Source of the DNA: Clusia tigrina
Taxonomy: Eukaryota; Arthropoda; Insecta; Diptera; Clusiidae
DNA length: 64,000 bases
Assembly (NCBI GenBank): GCA_920105625.2
Contig: OV050033.1
Coordinates: forward strand, 13,598,001 to 13,662,000
Direction: 5' to 3'
The notes below the pieces were generated by a model. It was not told the origin of the DNA. It searched no databases and saw nothing but the letters and a program-made list of their open reading frames with translations. The position numbers and the translations under genes are program-made. Each line of letters starts with the position of its first letter. Position 1 is the first letter of the stretch. Below, piece after piece: positions 13,897 to 27,920 of this stretch.

Positions 13897-14164
13897 CTAA
13901 ACAAACATTGGCAGAGGAAGCACAAATTGATATGTTGGTCACGGCGCTGATGGCTGGGCTCGTTTGGTTGGTTGGTTGGTTGGTTTGTTGGTGGGCTGCA
14001 GCAGAGAGAGTTTTTATTGTCGCAGAGTGCAGTGGCAATTGCGACATTCCGCCCTTGCGATTGCTATTTGTAGAGGGAATTCCTCGGCAAACGCGTAAAC
14101 GTAACGGCGAATTAGGATCAGAGATCATCGTAGAGCTGCCATGATGCTGTTGCTGCTCTTGCAT
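13897..14164 (-). CDS. Candidate coding exon, unknown protein
   Basis: Read on the minus strand from ATG 14164, the frame is open for about 89 codons to a possible splice donor, TTTAG|GTGACAC, at 13897/13896. Without splicing it runs on to a stop at 13865. The product would be polar and low in hydrophobic residues: a Gln/His-rich start (MQEQQQHHGSS), a Ser/Pro/Arg stretch (SDPNSPLRLRVCRGIPSTN), then an Asn-Gln-Pro-Thr run made by the GGTT repeat on the other strand. Third codon positions are GC-rich compared with the surroundings, which favours coding. Against it: the ATG has a poor context, no clear upstream acceptor is visible, and the opposite strand is open too. Function unknown. Confidence 0.25.
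13966..13985. repeat. (GGTT)5 tetranucleotide repeat
   Basis: Five tandem GGTT units. They continue imperfectly on the right (TGTTGGTGGG). They lie inside the candidate exon on the opposite strand and would there encode Asn-Gln-Pro-Thr repeats. Confidence 0.85.
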
Positions 14165-14176
14165 ATCAGCTCTCAA

Positions 14177-15594
14177 ATATTATGCCGCATGCTACTGTGT
14201 CGTCCTTGGGTGCTCGGTGGTGTTGTAGGCCTATGACTGTGCCTCGTAATTTGGGAAGAACCAGTTTGACAATTTTTTAATGCATTATGATTTTTCGCAT
14301 GGCTGCGTTTCAATTTCATTTATATTTTTCTCTTTTTATGGAAATGTATTGAAGCGTGATTTTTCCCAATGCTTATAATAAGCGTTTGAAATAATTTGGA
14401 ACTATATTTCAAATTGTATTTTCGATGGATTTAGATTTGTTTTAAAATGGCATTCTTTGCGCTTTGCAGCCATAAAATTAATTCACAATTTCGTGTGGCG
14501 TTGTGCGAAACTGTGAACGCGCTCCTTTAAATTTTACCCTAAATAAAGGAATGCCATTGACCTGATTAACATAATGCCCGCAGTTTTATTTCAGTTTTGT
14601 TGTTTGGTTTGGTTTTTTCGTATTCCAGCTACAAATGAATTATTTAAGCTTTAACAAAAACACATACTAAGGGCATACACACACACAGACACATGCTGAT
14701 ATGCCCATAGATGGCTGCTGCCAGGCTATATATAGACCAGGGTATATACTAATGGAAATTTGGGTAAAAACACCCACTCGCAAGTTTCGGTTTCCTTGCA
14801 AGTGTACGAGTATGCACGGGGTATATATGTGCGAGTGTAAGCGGCAACATTGGCGGCGACATACGACACTAGTTTTTTCTATGGGTCTTTTTTTCTTCTT
14901 GTTGGTGTGTTCCACCCAGCAATTCCGCCGGAAATGTCACTGACTATACGACGACGGCTGCTGCCAGCCTTCGCATGGTATTTAGTACGTTTACATTGCC
15001 ACAACAGCAGCACACCAGACCAGACCAGACCAAAGCAGAGCAGAACAGAATTCGTACAACTTTCTCCGCTTGTCGAAATATGTACCAAAAGTGCTGGGAG
15101 CTGCTCTATTACGAGTGTCTGTATATGGGTACATGTGTATATGGATGTGTATGTGCGTAGTAGTGTATGTGGTCTTTAAGTTTGATGGAGTGTGGTGTGG
15201 GGTAGGTGGTAAAGGGGCAAAAGTATCGAGTTGCTGTCTATTTGTATGTGTTCTACAATTATCGATTTTCTTTTTCGACTTTTAGACGCATGCCAAATAC
15301 CCAGAAATGCAACAATTGTTGTAATTCTGAGTATATAAGTGGAGTATTTAAATGCTGGTAGGCAGCTGGGAAATTGCTTAAGGGACGCTTAAATTAGGCC
15401 TAAATGAACGCCTCTAGGGCTGGTCAATATGTTTGGTAACTCAACTAATGTTTAAAGGCATTTATACACGTGATTCTTTGCTATCAAAAGTGATTGGAGC
15501 TGTCTATAGCTTAAGTGTTTAAAGAACTAGTATGAGTTCTGTGAAATCCGGATGAACACCCTCAATGCTCTTCAATATTCAAGGATAGATTATT
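14177..15594. other. Non-coding, low-complexity patches
   Basis: This stretch contains a short (AC)n near 14680, three CCAGA units at 15015-15030, and G-rich sequence at about 15190-15220. A TACGAGTA octamer lies at 14805-14812. Several 60-109 codon frames overlap on both strands in 14.7-15.3 kb. None carries a recognisable domain and they compete with each other, so I call none. Confidence 0.5.
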
Positions 15595-15785
15595 TACAAT
15601 TATTAATATACCTTACTGCATAATTAATTATGTATGCAAATATTTGAGAATGAGTACTTGCAACTGAGGTTTTCGACTAGAGCACAAAAGATTTACAAAG
15701 AAGCATTTTGGATGGCAAGTATCGAACCTGCGACTTTATAATATCAATACTAGTATGCCTTAGCCAAAGAAGGCTAGAAATTATA
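15595..15785 (-). mobile_element. tRNA-derived SINE, copy A
   Basis: On the minus strand this copy starts with a tRNA-like head. An A-box-like TGGCTAAGGCA lies at 15766-15756. A B-box-like GGTTCGATACT lies at 15728-15718, inside the small stem-loop GCAGGTTCGATACTTGC. These are RNA polymerase III internal promoter motifs. The tRNA-unrelated body follows: CCAAAATGCTTCTTTGTAAATC, then TCTAGTCGAAAACCTCAGTTGC, then AAGTACTCATTC, ending in an A/T-rich tail with AATTAATTATG and AAGGTAT. The same order of blocks recurs at 37.7, 56.0 and 63.5 kb. No acceptor stem pairs, so it is not a working tRNA gene. End points are estimates from the shared blocks. Confidence 0.7.
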
Positions 15786-17540
15786 TCGACTCAAAATAAA
15801 GCATGGAAGAGCTTACATACTCTTTTAGACAATTCTCTGCTTTCTTGGATTATTCTTATGCCTCCAGAAATGTTATTCATAGAGTCCTGATATTGACTGC
15901 ACACCACTTTGTAGGAATAATACAATTTTAATCCTAGAAATAATCTTGTAATTTTATGAAATTCGGTCGGACGGTCACACAATTTTTATATGATTGGGAC
16001 AGGTCATGTGTCAGGATCAGGCAATCTATTCAAAACAAATCCAGTGTGAATAAAAATAATATTTAATTAATGTCACACTCTGTTTCATAAGGCATATGGA
16101 TATATTTTCAGCGTCACAACTTCAATGGGTCCTGAAAGTAACACAGAAGAATCCTCTTTTGATACAAAAATATGCAGAAGATGTGGGAATATTGGCATAT
16201 GCACCCATGGAGGGGATTTTGTGGGTATATGGGGCCACGAATTGGCGTATACTTCCAGTGTCTTGTGCGGTAGTATATCTTGTATCTTCCGGGAGAAATA
16301 ATCTTGGCATTTTAATAAGCAGTCTTATAGGGAGTTTGCAGCAAAACCTTATGAAGAATGTATAGATATAATTTCAGAAGAGAACAATATGAAACAATTT
16401 CCTTGCAACAGATAATTTAAAAAAAAAATCTGATGGCCCGAGTACAAGAAATTCGTTGTTCATCATTTATAGAACGCATCACTTGAACATAGGCGTGCCA
16501 TTGGGGTAGATGGTAACGACTCATAGAAATGTGTCCTGTAGGCGTTCTTCTATGCATTACCCATAATGTTTAAAGTTATCGATTAAACAAAATTGGAGAT
16601 TTTTTCTGTGAACTCTTAACCACTCAGTATAATAAAACTTTCTAGTAAAAAAAAAAAAATCAAGTCCTTTGGTGCATAAATATCTGTAGGGACTCTTCAG
16701 TCCAGAAAAAAGGAATGGGGCTTTTTATTAACAAACAATCAATATTCTATTCCTTAATATTTAGATAGAGATCTATAACCCAGAATCCATCAATAATAAG
16801 GCCAAAGGATACTCAGATACATCGCACAGCACAACACTATTTAAAAAGACCTCTACACAAATCCGTGTTCACTGGATACTGTATGATCACATTTTTATTT
16901 GCCGGGCACTGTAAGCCTTGCTAACTGAGCCATCATTGCATAAATGTGCTGTAAGCCCTAGAAGTATCGTATGCGTGGACGTGTTATTGTGAGTATTAAC
17001 TTTATCAATTTTCTCGTTGTTGGTGATGTTCATTTGTAGTGTTAATTAAGTTATCAACTATGCAAATTTGCTGCAATGCACTGCGACTTATTAAAATACC
17101 CTGTCCTAAACCCTCTGTTTAAACAATGTTTTTTATTTTGTTTACATTGAAAGCATAAAATAAATGCTGCTTAAATTAAAATCCAACTTAATGCGCTTAA
17201 GTTTGTAATTTTGCTCCATTCTACTTGTACATAAAATCCAATTCTTCCGCCACTGCGCCAGCCACGAGTACGTACGTGCAACTTATTGATTTTTAATTTT
17301 CTTGTTTATATTTTTGCAGACTTTGAAATATTTAATGTAAATGCAATAACAATAAAATGTGCGTGGGGGCGTGTGGTGGCGACGAATAATGTAATTTAAT
17401 CCAATATAACAAGTATGTGTATTTCATACGGTTTAATTCAAGGCGTACATGGATGGATATAAAAAGTTATGGATGGATGTGCTAAGCAATCGCATGGAAG
17501 CATGGAAGCCATAACAATACGAGTACAAGCTTCGAATTCC

Positions 17541-17570
17541 AAAGGCAAAGGCAAAGGCAAAGGCAAAGGC
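17541..17570. repeat. (AAAGGC)5 hexanucleotide repeat
   Basis: Five perfect tandem AAAGGC units, read on the minus strand as GCCTTT and giving an artefactual Ala-Phe run in an overlapping frame. The exact phase and lack of decay suggest a recent expansion. Confidence 0.9.
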
Positions 17571-20358
17571 GAGCATATGTTGTACATTCGTTAGATGCGC
17601 CTCCGTCTCTAGAACAAATGAAATTTTATTTTTTAATTGGATTGACAATTGAAAAAATTGGGAACACATTTTATAAGCAGACAAAGTGATACACACGACT
17701 ACTCACCAATAGCCAATCCACTATGTTGAGTATAACATTTCAGTACGCAAGCATGCATGAATTTTAAACGAATTTATATGAATTCATTTTTAAGGGACTC
17801 TAAACGTATTTCGAATATTTGAAGATAGAAATAGTGACACTGATGCAAGGGCTTGAATCAGTTATCCACAACACTTTATAACTTATCCGCCAGATGTGGA
17901 CCTCTAAAGACGTCTTTAGTGTCCAATATATGTGCTTCCGAAGTAGAAGCCCTATATAATGGCTGAGGTCAGGAGTGTTTGCATATATTATATTATATTT
18001 CCTCCAATGCCAGAAACGACTAGCGTACATGAATTATGAATCTTGATACATGTCTCTTAAAGAGTTCTTTTCCCAGTGTAATTCGAAGACACATGTACCT
18101 ATTTTTATGATAAAGGAACTATGTCATAAGCAAGTGTCCATAAATTCTAGGCTACTACATCTGCCATTGTCCTTGAGCGGGAGCTCAGATCTTTTAACAG
18201 AAATTTTCATTAAAGTGATTATGGTGCCTGAGACATACAATTGTTGAGCGATCTATATTGATATCAGTGACCAGCGAACAGAATTTAAATCATACAATAT
18301 GAAGTGTTTGCACATACATTTGTGTGGCGCTCTAACAAATGTTTTTGTGCTGGCTGAAACTTTCACGATGGCGCTGCTGGTACGAGCATATAAAAAAACA
18401 AAATTTAAAAGGACCCAGGTACGGGTACTGATCTAAATCTGAGAACATTTGCGAAAGCTCTGGGAAATTGTCTTGTGAACTATTTTATTAACTAATTTTC
18501 AATAACTACTGCAAATAAGTACACCAAAATTAATAAATTTATTTCAATTGCCCAAAAGGCAAAAACCATCTTCTTTTATGCTTTTTTTATCTTGCCATCC
18601 ACTCTCATTAAAAACCTACTCAGTAACTTCTGCGTCTGCTCGTTTATTGACCAACATGGCCACAGCTGTTTGCCACTTCAGCGTTTGCTGCCACGAGTGT
18701 ATCAATGAAGCCAATGAGCGTAAATCAATTTTATCAATTTTTGATAAATAAAATACTTAAAAAAATTTCCAAAAAAATGCGCATGCTCAAAACTAAAACC
18801 CAACCTAATAAATTAGAAGCCAGTCTTCTTCTTGCATTCAATGAGTTTTTTATTGTTTTCAGAGTTTCGGTTTTGTAGCCAGTCGTCAGTCTTTCCAAAG
18901 TAGAAATAAATTAATATGATTACTTTGAGGGCAGACACATTTCACGCCATATGACCACACACACCAACGTGGGCTGTGCCGCGCTTTGTTGTGTGCGCCT
19001 CGGAAAATTATTAAAAAACCATCAGCGCGGCAAACTGAATCAATAAAATATAAATTAGATATCAATAAAGTGTGGAAATGTTGTAGGAGAGCGCGCATAA
19101 ATTTCAAATTTCAAATTGTTGAAATATGAAAGCCAGCAGACATATGTCAAGTAGGGCTAACGAGGGGCATGGAAAAGGTAAGAGTACTCCATAGCTGAAA
19201 GTGAACTCGAACGGAACCTCTAAAAAAGATCGAAGCAGCAAAGTAACTGAGGTAATAGCCAAGTCACCAAGTAATAGTTGGAAGTGCGTCACTGGAATGA
19301 CAATGGTTGTATGTTGCACCCTTTGGCGATACTACTTCAGAGCAGCTGTTCAAGAGTGTTTATTAAAAATATAAATAAATCATATTTTATTGGCTATATT
19401 CTTTATATTTCTGCTGCCTGTTTCACTATTTTTATATTCTCGCTCTTCTGTGAAATATTTAGTTTCGGTTTCCATGGATCTACACCTTTTTCCGTGGGGT
19501 AATCTTCGAGAATTGGTCATCAATTTCCTGCTATTGCATTTTCCACTTGAATATACCTTATCTGAACTTCACATATATACAGTAATGTTTCTTAGTTCAA
19601 TTTGAATGCATGAAAGTCATTAAAACTTGATCCAGTTAATCCAGTTAATATTTGATGTCGCTTTCCATGGAATGCTCATTTCCAGACTTGGCTTGGGAAT
19701 TTCTGAGTCTGTTCGTGTCGATACACTTTTGTGAAGAATATCCGGTCATCAAATTTGCTATCGTTTCGACCGTTTTAGGCCATTTGTTGGCAAAAATCCT
19801 AAGACCATTCTCCATCCTGTCCAAATATTTTCTTGCATTTCCATTTATTCCTTTAAACTAATAATTGATTGCTAAGTTGGATGATTTTTTAAGTATGATA
19901 ATATTGAAACATTTGAATAAAAAATAAATAAATAAGAAAAGTACATTTAATTTCAGTGTAATAGAAAAGGAATTAAAAATTATAAAATCAAGTGTTCTTA
20001 ATTTTTTTTGAACTTTTCTTTGTAAGAAAAACTAAAGCAGACTTTATCTGCGCGCAGCATCTTTTACAGCATTAAGAATTACGTTTTGTTGTTGACAAAT
20101 TTCGCTGCTTCTTTATAAAACGATCACATATAAAAGTTATTATCCTTATGTGAATGGTGCAGATAAAGGACAGCTTAAACAGTAGCAAACAGCTCCTTCA
20201 ACAGAGTTACCTAACGAAGTGATACCCAGCAAAGGACTTCTTAAATCGTGTGCAATCAACCGCAATTTCAACAAAGAGCCAACTACCTAAGGAGATGTTT
20301 GTGCAACATAATGAAATTGTGCCTTCAGTAAGGACAACGATACTGCTACCTTACAAAA

Positions 20359-20375
20359 CTCTCTCTCTCTCTCTC
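20359..20375. repeat. (CT)8 microsatellite
   Basis: Eight CT units, followed by a less regular pyrimidine-rich run (TCTTTCTCTCTCACTCACTTTCTCACACTC) to about 20407. Such CT/GA tracts are binding targets of GAGA-factor-type proteins in flies, but nothing else here marks a promoter. Confidence 0.85.
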
Positions 20376-23300
20376 CATCTTTCTCTCTCACTCACTTTCT
20401 CACACTCATTGGATTGCATGCTTGTCAACCAGACTCAATGCGATCGCAATCACTAAGCCGGGCAGCATTTCGTTCCAAACTGTCATTTCTGTTCCCTCCA
20501 ACATGGTATGCCTATCATGCACGGGGTTTGTTTAGTCTCAGTCTCAACGGCAGGGCAGGCGCTTCCTTTTGATGATGGTAAAATTATTAAGGATTTATTA
20601 TGATTATTATATTAAAAACACAGCATGCACGGCACAACAGCGCGACATTTCTTATTTTTTTCCCTTTTAATTTTTTCCGTTTAAAGGAATTTCATACACA
20701 AAAGCGATTTCGTCAAAATACCATCCTGACAATGGCGGCTGGCGGCTGGCAAGGAAAATGTCAACGATGCAGAAAATATCATTAGAATGATTTTGTGTTG
20801 AAATATTATTTTACATATCAATTATTTCATTGTTTGAGGATTTGCTTTTAATTTTTGTCTTTGTTCGTTGCTCTGGGGCCTTTGTTATTGTCGTCATCAT
20901 AATCATCATCATCGTCATCATTATCGTACAACTGCCGAGGTTGCATTCAATTTTCTTGGAGACAATATGAAATATTTCTGAAGCCGTAATAAATATTATG
21001 AGACATTTATTTTCGGCTCGTCGTAATGTTTAGTTTGAAAAATTTGTCTTTGTCATCGAAATTATTTTGCGGTTGGAAAATTGCTTGGATAGCAAGGATA
21101 GCAGTAATTTGACACTTTTTGGGGTATTTACCTGCATTGCGGAAAAAGGACATGTTAGAATAATGCAGAATAACGTGTGCAATGCAGGATGTTTTCCTCG
21201 CCTTTGTTTAGGTGATGCAATTACATCGATTCGCGGTTACAGTGCTGCGGGGAAATGATATGCCACTGCCTGAACTGAGAACAGGTGATTCAATGGATTA
21301 AGTGCTCTCAGGATTTCTCTTCAATTGAAGAAATTTCATGAGCGGAATTGTCGTGAATGTTTGCGTTGAGTCAACTTTATTGAAATCTGGTGGTACAAAT
21401 AAATCAAAGAAGAACTTGAAAAAGACTTGCTTCACTTCGGTCGGGTTTTTCCACTGAATTAAAGCTTAGAATCTAGAAATGAACTCGTTCGCACAATTTT
21501 AGAGTGTAACTATCTTAGCGAAACTGCACAGTTTTCTATAAAAATGTCAGCGAAAACGAGTTGTACTGTTAGTATTACGGTTAGAAGTTTCTAGAGTTTA
21601 TCTGCGATTTGTAAGGAGTTTAGAAGGGCCAGATTTATTAAAGAAAACTTCTTGGATATTTCACACTATAGTATGCGATTTTTGAAGAACTTACGAATAA
21701 TATAATAAAATAATTAAATAACTTTTATGGCAGTGACTTTAATCCAAGTAGGAATGGATATTCTAATGCTTGATTACGTCCATATTAAGGGCCTAATCCT
21801 AGAAAGTGTACTATATATAGCTAAAAAATAAACAGCATTTTCGAGACCAACGAGACGAAATTATAAGTTGCTTAACGATTTCATTAATTCCTGTTTAATT
21901 TACTAACGAAAATGAAGTAAAAATTCAACTCCGTGAATTAGTTTAAATATATAAATTTGTTTTTATTATGTCTTCTTCTGGATTCACTGATTTATCTTCA
22001 CAAAAATGTCTCCTTTTCCAGCTCCTTCTAAAGCAATTTTTCCTTCTGGTTGAATTTAAAAATCATAAAAAGTATTAAGGACTTCTCGGGAAATCCAAAA
22101 ATCCTGCCATAAAATTTAAATATTATATACACCACCCTTCCCCGCCCCATTAAAAAGCATTACGCAAATGAATTTCGCGATTTTAGTGTCACTCACATAT
22201 TGGATGTGTACATATGTGCGTCTATATAGTATGTGTACACGTGTAAGCCGCGCACCCAATTCCATGGGGTGTATTCGTATGGATGTGTTCTTCTGTGCAT
22301 GTTCGCTTTTAAGTTGGCTTAAACACTCTCATCTCCCCTCCTCCTTAAATGAGTTTATTGTGCGTAATATCGAAATATGGGGGTACGTATTTTTTGCGTA
22401 TTGTTGCGCCCTGTAAAAAGAAGCCAACTACGCGGGTGTGTAGAGAGACGCATATGCATAATTATTTAATTGAATTAAACAATTTTGTAAATGGTAAATG
22501 ATGCGACAATATGGAGGCAGTTAGCTGTGAAGAAATTTCCATGAATAATTATTTCAGTTTATTTTTTATGCAGGAGGGTGCTTTAAAAGTTTTAATGACT
22601 TTAAACAGTTCACAAAAAAATGGTTGGGTTCATTAAAATTAAATACTGAAATTGTGAGGGCAGAGACAGAAGGATCCTAGTATCTATGGATTCATTTTGT
22701 ACAATTTATTATTTCGTTTTTAAACCAACTTAGAAACTTTTCCATAGCAACCTGTTAAATGAGAAGGGATTCTTTGAAAAGGAAAATATATTGATGAAAT
22801 TTTAATTCAATGAATGTATAGTGAAACATTTCCAGAAATCATGACCCATCAACCCAAATTATTGTAAACTGTGAAGACTGGAATTTACCTGGTAGAAAAT
22901 CGTGGAAATATGGTAGCAGTCGTAATTCGCGCTCCATTATTTGGATAGTAGTATATCAAAAAGTATTCACAACATTTGCTTGAGATCTCTGAGCAGTTCA
23001 TGTCAGCAGAGGGAACATTGTAACTCTTCTTGAATATAATAAACTCTAAAAATAAAAATAAAAATTTTTAAAAATTATTTGTGCTTTGCTACAGACTTCT
23101 ATAAACCACATTTTTTTGATCAATTTCATTATTTTGTTTATTCATTAAAATGTCGTTTCCTTTTACCAATAAATATGTTTACTCTAATCAAACATAATAA
23201 AAAGAATATCAACAGAACACGACAAGAAACGAATTGCGACAGCAGCAAAGAAGAAGTTGAGTAGGAATTGACAGATGCAATAAGATTTAGCCGCAGGATA

Positions 23301-25081
23301 TTGTGCGTCTGTGACAATACAGCCTGCAATTTTTGTGTAAATGTGAATAACGTAAGTGGATATGAGTGCCTATTTCCAATTGCAGCAGATATCGTATAAT
23401 TTTACACTTTAACTGAATGTTAGAACTAAACTAATTTCATCGCAGGCAACTCTCCAAAAGGAACAATTACAGCAGTACAGTTTAACTAAGAACAACACAT
23501 TTGAATTGTAACCATTGCAATCACTTAACAAAAAAATGGAGAACTCAGTTTCGTTTAAATTCGGCACTTTAATTTGGCAATTTTCTGGCGCACACAGCTG
23601 GCAATTAAAAATTTTAGTATTGAGAACACATTAAAATTGACAGCGGCAAGCACACATTGTACGCTGCAGCCACCCGCTCCTAAGGGCAGGGGTCCACAAT
23701 GCACATTTTGTTGGTAATATGCTCTGGCAGACAGTAACGGTGATGGTGACTGTGATGGTGATGCAGTTCATCATCAATGTCTGATCTTTTAATATCCTTG
23801 CTCTAACTATGCCGGCTAAACAACAACAACAACAAGAACACCAGCTCACGGCACAACCCAAAAGTATAACATTCACACATGCAGCAAAGCAGACATAGAC
23901 ACAACGCATTCAAGTACCCAGTCATGTGACCATGTACGGACGGGAGTGTCCGGTGTGCATTGTCCGGTGTGGAAAAATGTGCGCTTTGTTGTAAAACCGA
24001 AGTAAACAAAAGAATTTTGAACCAGAAGCAATAAATTTGATGACATTTATTGGATTTTTGTGCAAAGAACATTGAATTCCTTTCATCATTATTATGAGAG
24101 CGGCATCTGGTTGTATGTACGAGTGGTTGATGGCTTGGTTGGAGGAGGAGGAGTTGATGCGATTGATGTGATACTGTTGGCGACTAACTTTAAATTAAAA
24201 TGTATCTAGGAAGAGCTTAAGTTTAACATTTTCCATGCCTCGCAGTTACGATTGGGCAAACTTTCAAACTGTTCGCTGAAAGTGCCGCACCAACTACTCC
24301 CAACCGGTGCCAGGCGAACGCGTGTCACAGTTCAATGGGTCAAACCATAAAAATGAGCACAAAACAAATACAAATACAACTGCAACAAATATTTTTGTGT
24401 ATAGCGACAGTTTTGGAAAAATAATAACAATAACATTAAAAGGAACAAGCGACAGCAGAGCAAGGACCCTTTACAGCACAGAGGACAAGCACACACTTCC
24501 TCGTGCTAATGAAAGGGGGGTGGACAGTATTTACGCACACAATGACCGAAGGCCAGTTAAGGTCGGAATCGTGATATACTTTACAAAAGGAAAAATTGAA
24601 ATATTACACATTTCATTCGAGCATGTACGACGAGTACGATTTTAAAGCCAAGAATGAGATTCAGAACGAGACAATTTATTTGAACCTTGAGCTGCATTGA
24701 CAGTTGAGTAATATAGCAAAAATTTTCAATTTTCTATTTTCAATTTCCAATGAAAATTAACGTGATATTTATAGTTTTAATGGTGTGTGGTAGAGTGAGG
24801 GTATACCAAATGAAATACGATACTTTTCTGACCGTTCGCTGCGAAGCTGTGCGGTGTGCGTATCATTTATGTTGAAATTTAATGATGCAATGTTTGCTTG
24901 TGAAAAATATTTGGAGATTTTAGTGTGAATGGGAAGCAGAGGTTCGTGGCAGCAAGCAAATATGTGCATATTTACGTGTGGGCATGTGGCACGTGCTCTG
25001 CAGTAGCTATTTATTTACCCAAAGTATGACAGTTGAGTGTTTGAAGATTGGGATGCGAATTGCATACCAGAGGGTGCTATG

Positions 25082-25089
25082 TGACGTCA
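25082..25089. promoter_or_regulatory. Palindromic CRE-type site TGACGTCA
   Basis: A perfect TGACGTCA palindrome, the full cAMP-response element recognised by CREB/ATF bZIP dimers. It is isolated, with no promoter evidence around it, so its use is unknown. A second perfect copy lies at 56589-56596 in a GC-rich island. Confidence 0.4.
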
Positions 25090-27900
25090 GTCCACAAATA
25101 ATGCGCTAGTAGGCACCTGAAATTTTATTAAAGCTGATCTAAGAAATGTAGAGTGAATGTGGATATCACTCCTAACCAACCAATGATTTTGTTGTTATGC
25201 TGGCTTCTTTGTTTTGTATGAGGTGAAGTTTGGTCTCTGGTCTATAGCAATAAGTCAAGAACTATTCAGAAGCTAAATACAACATACAAAAAAAGCTGCT
25301 CATTCATTACAAAATGTCATCGATAATTTGACCTCTATAATACTTTCTCCAAGGCTATACAGCCATATAAAAAGTACTATAATAAGGCATTGCTAACATC
25401 GACATCGAGCCTCCGATTCGAATTTATGCTCAACAATCCACTTACTATGTGAAACTCTATTATTATACTCATTATTTCAGGAACTTATACGATTCTCTTC
25501 CACTATCAACTTTTTACTTTGCCTCTTTATATTCCCAACCACTTTCAATATGGTGACTGTATTTCCGCTTTGCTGTGTTTTTATCTCAGCCTTTCAAAGG
25601 TTTCTTGTTCACCACTTGAAGAACTATCCAGAGATGCAACTACAAAAACTTATTAATCCGAGCATATTGAATCAAATAGTTCAAAAATTAAAAAAGTCTT
25701 CCTTAATTGCAGATTACTTGTAGCTAACAATGGACGCCTTATATAGATTGAACCCCAAACCCCCAAAGTAGTATTTTTACTTAAAATTAGTTCATTTTAT
25801 TGCAATCATAAGAGTTCACTCCCTCACTGCCCCAATACTAAATTAGTTTTCAGTGCACTTCTCATTAGCACACTACTAATAAGGAGCTTCAGTAGTCCCT
25901 AAAAGGTAAGAGTGTATTCTACAATCCCCTACTGAAACATCTCCACGCGTTTGAGGCCACACATGTTCAGTATTTTCATTAATTGTTAATAAATGATTCT
26001 TCAATTGTCAGTTGTCATTGCACATTAATTTTCATAAACAAAGACATTTTCTGCTTGCATTTTCTTCAACATAATTTTGTTTTAACCAATTAGCACCTCC
26101 GCACGCCCATCCCATTTGTCACCCGCAATAATTTCACAGAGACTTTCAACATTTCCTCTGTGTGCACGCTTCCTTTTTTTGATTTATTAACTCTTTTTAA
26201 ATTTCCTGGATGTATAAATTTATCACAATTTCCTCAAATGCACTCCTCAATATAATATCTACAAAATATGTAGTCAAACAAAACAGACAAAAAAACAAAA
26301 ACATTCAAAACTAACAAATAAATACGAAAAATATACAAAGCAACATAGTCCGGAAAAGCAGAAAACCGAAATAAAATTAAAAAATAAAAAACAAATAAAA
26401 CCGCTCAGCATAGAGCAGAACAGTGAACACTCGGCTCGTTAACCCCACCCACTTCATCTGAATGCAACAACATATGTATCGGCGGAGCCTATTAAAAAAT
26501 TGTTTATGAAAACACAAACATTCACAAAACGATTCATCATCTGGCTGCCATGCCAAACATAAACTAACCCGCTCCATCGCCCCAACCAAGTTGCAACGAC
26601 TTTCGAATATTATTAGCATACTCCACACTTGAGTGAGTACTTTACGCGCTGCTGTCAACAGCGCGTTGATGTTTCTGATGATCAACATCAACAACATCAG
26701 CATCAATAGCGGAACACCATCATGTGTGCTGCTGCGGCTGCCTCTGCGTCAATTGCCTGGCTACAGATAAACTGGAACCGCTTGTTGTTTGTGGGAAATG
26801 TGTTAAATGCCTACCAATTAGCGTTGTTTAAGGTGGGAAAGCGAGCACGAGAATTAACTCAACATTTGTAGGGATCAACTGGAAACATATTTCGGATCAT
26901 AATTCTCTGATAGCAGATTTAATGTGTTAGACCAAACTGTATGGGAACTGTAGTTTCGTTGAAATTTCCGCCCTTTGAAGTCATTCTGTTGCAATTACTG
27001 CAAACATACAAAACAGCAGACAAATCGCAGACCTTTAAATTGCTAAGGAAAAACAAGGTCGCACACAACCGTCTTCGCCGTTCACTGGTCACAAAAATCA
27101 TAATTTGTGTCCATTCTACCCCCATTATTCCGATGGAAAATTCAGTAATATTCAACTGGTGAATTCTGTAAAAATTGCCAAAAGTGAAAATGTGTAATCA
27201 CTGCTTGTGTGCATTGTGGCATTTGTAGCATTTCTGTTGGCTCCCTGATTTTGCTTTGATATGGATGCTTTATTGATTGCACAAAGTCCTCCTTTTTGTT
27301 CGATAATTAATCGATTACGGTGTAAGTTATGAAAGTACGAACCACTCCGCCTGTGTGACACACCATTTAGTAAGTATTTAGCAGAAGCTAGATAGAAAAT
27401 GCAGAAGCATAGAGAAACTATTGAGACTTGTTTGTTAATTCCGCCCATTAGTCGTCAGTCAAAATCGCTTATAAATATTTTAGGTAGCCTGATAGGCAGT
27501 TATCATTAATTTGAATAAATATGACAATAACTCAAAAGTAAACGTGAGTGTTATCATAACAATTGATTGAAATCAGTAAACTTTAAAGATAATATGGAAT
27601 ATGAAGAGAGAGAAAGATGAACATGCTACAATTCGTTGCCGGATCCAAAACGAAAATACATAATAATACATTCAAACGTTTAAACTGATGTTTGACTTAA
27701 CAGCGATAATTTGTCAAATTTTATTGAAGAGGAAAAAGAACATGACAGAAAATTAATGAATGACGCTCAAAGTCAATTGACATCGCTTGTCGAAGAGTTG
27801 AGAGTGGTCGAAACTTTTAACCCAACCACGCACGCCTGTGACGCTGACACACGAACAAAATGCTGATTTATATTCATAATTTGTACAACAACTCTCTCGG

Positions 27901-27920
27901 CTGCTGCTGCTGCTGCTGCT
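27901..27920. repeat. (CTG)n trinucleotide repeat
   Basis: Six to seven uninterrupted CTG units, on the complementary strand CAG. The overlapping minus-strand frame would read Gln or Ser runs; I see no coding support for it. Confidence 0.85.

Larger units (their letters stand above)
15786..25000. other. Long non-coding stretch
   Basis: I find no supported gene in these 9 kb. Frames at 16096-16365, 19390-19861, 22168-22416 and 24307-24645 have ordinary chance lengths for AT-rich DNA and no conserved motif that holds up. Simple repeats inside are listed separately. Octamer TACGAGTA occurs at 17518-17525. Imperfect CAT/ATC runs lie at about 20890-20925 and 23740-23765, and (GGA)4 at 24141-24153. 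The stretch fits a long intron or an intergenic interval. Confidence 0.55.

Noticed and set aside
16096..16365. Frame containing YAEDVGIL, similar to the reverse transcriptase YADD box
   Set aside because: A single short match with no other reverse transcriptase motif before or after it, which is expected by chance in 64 kb.
21793..21808. CCTAATCCTAGAAAGTG as a piggyBac-like terminus
   Set aside because: It departs from the CCCTAGAAAG core, lacks the flanking TTAA and has no partner end.
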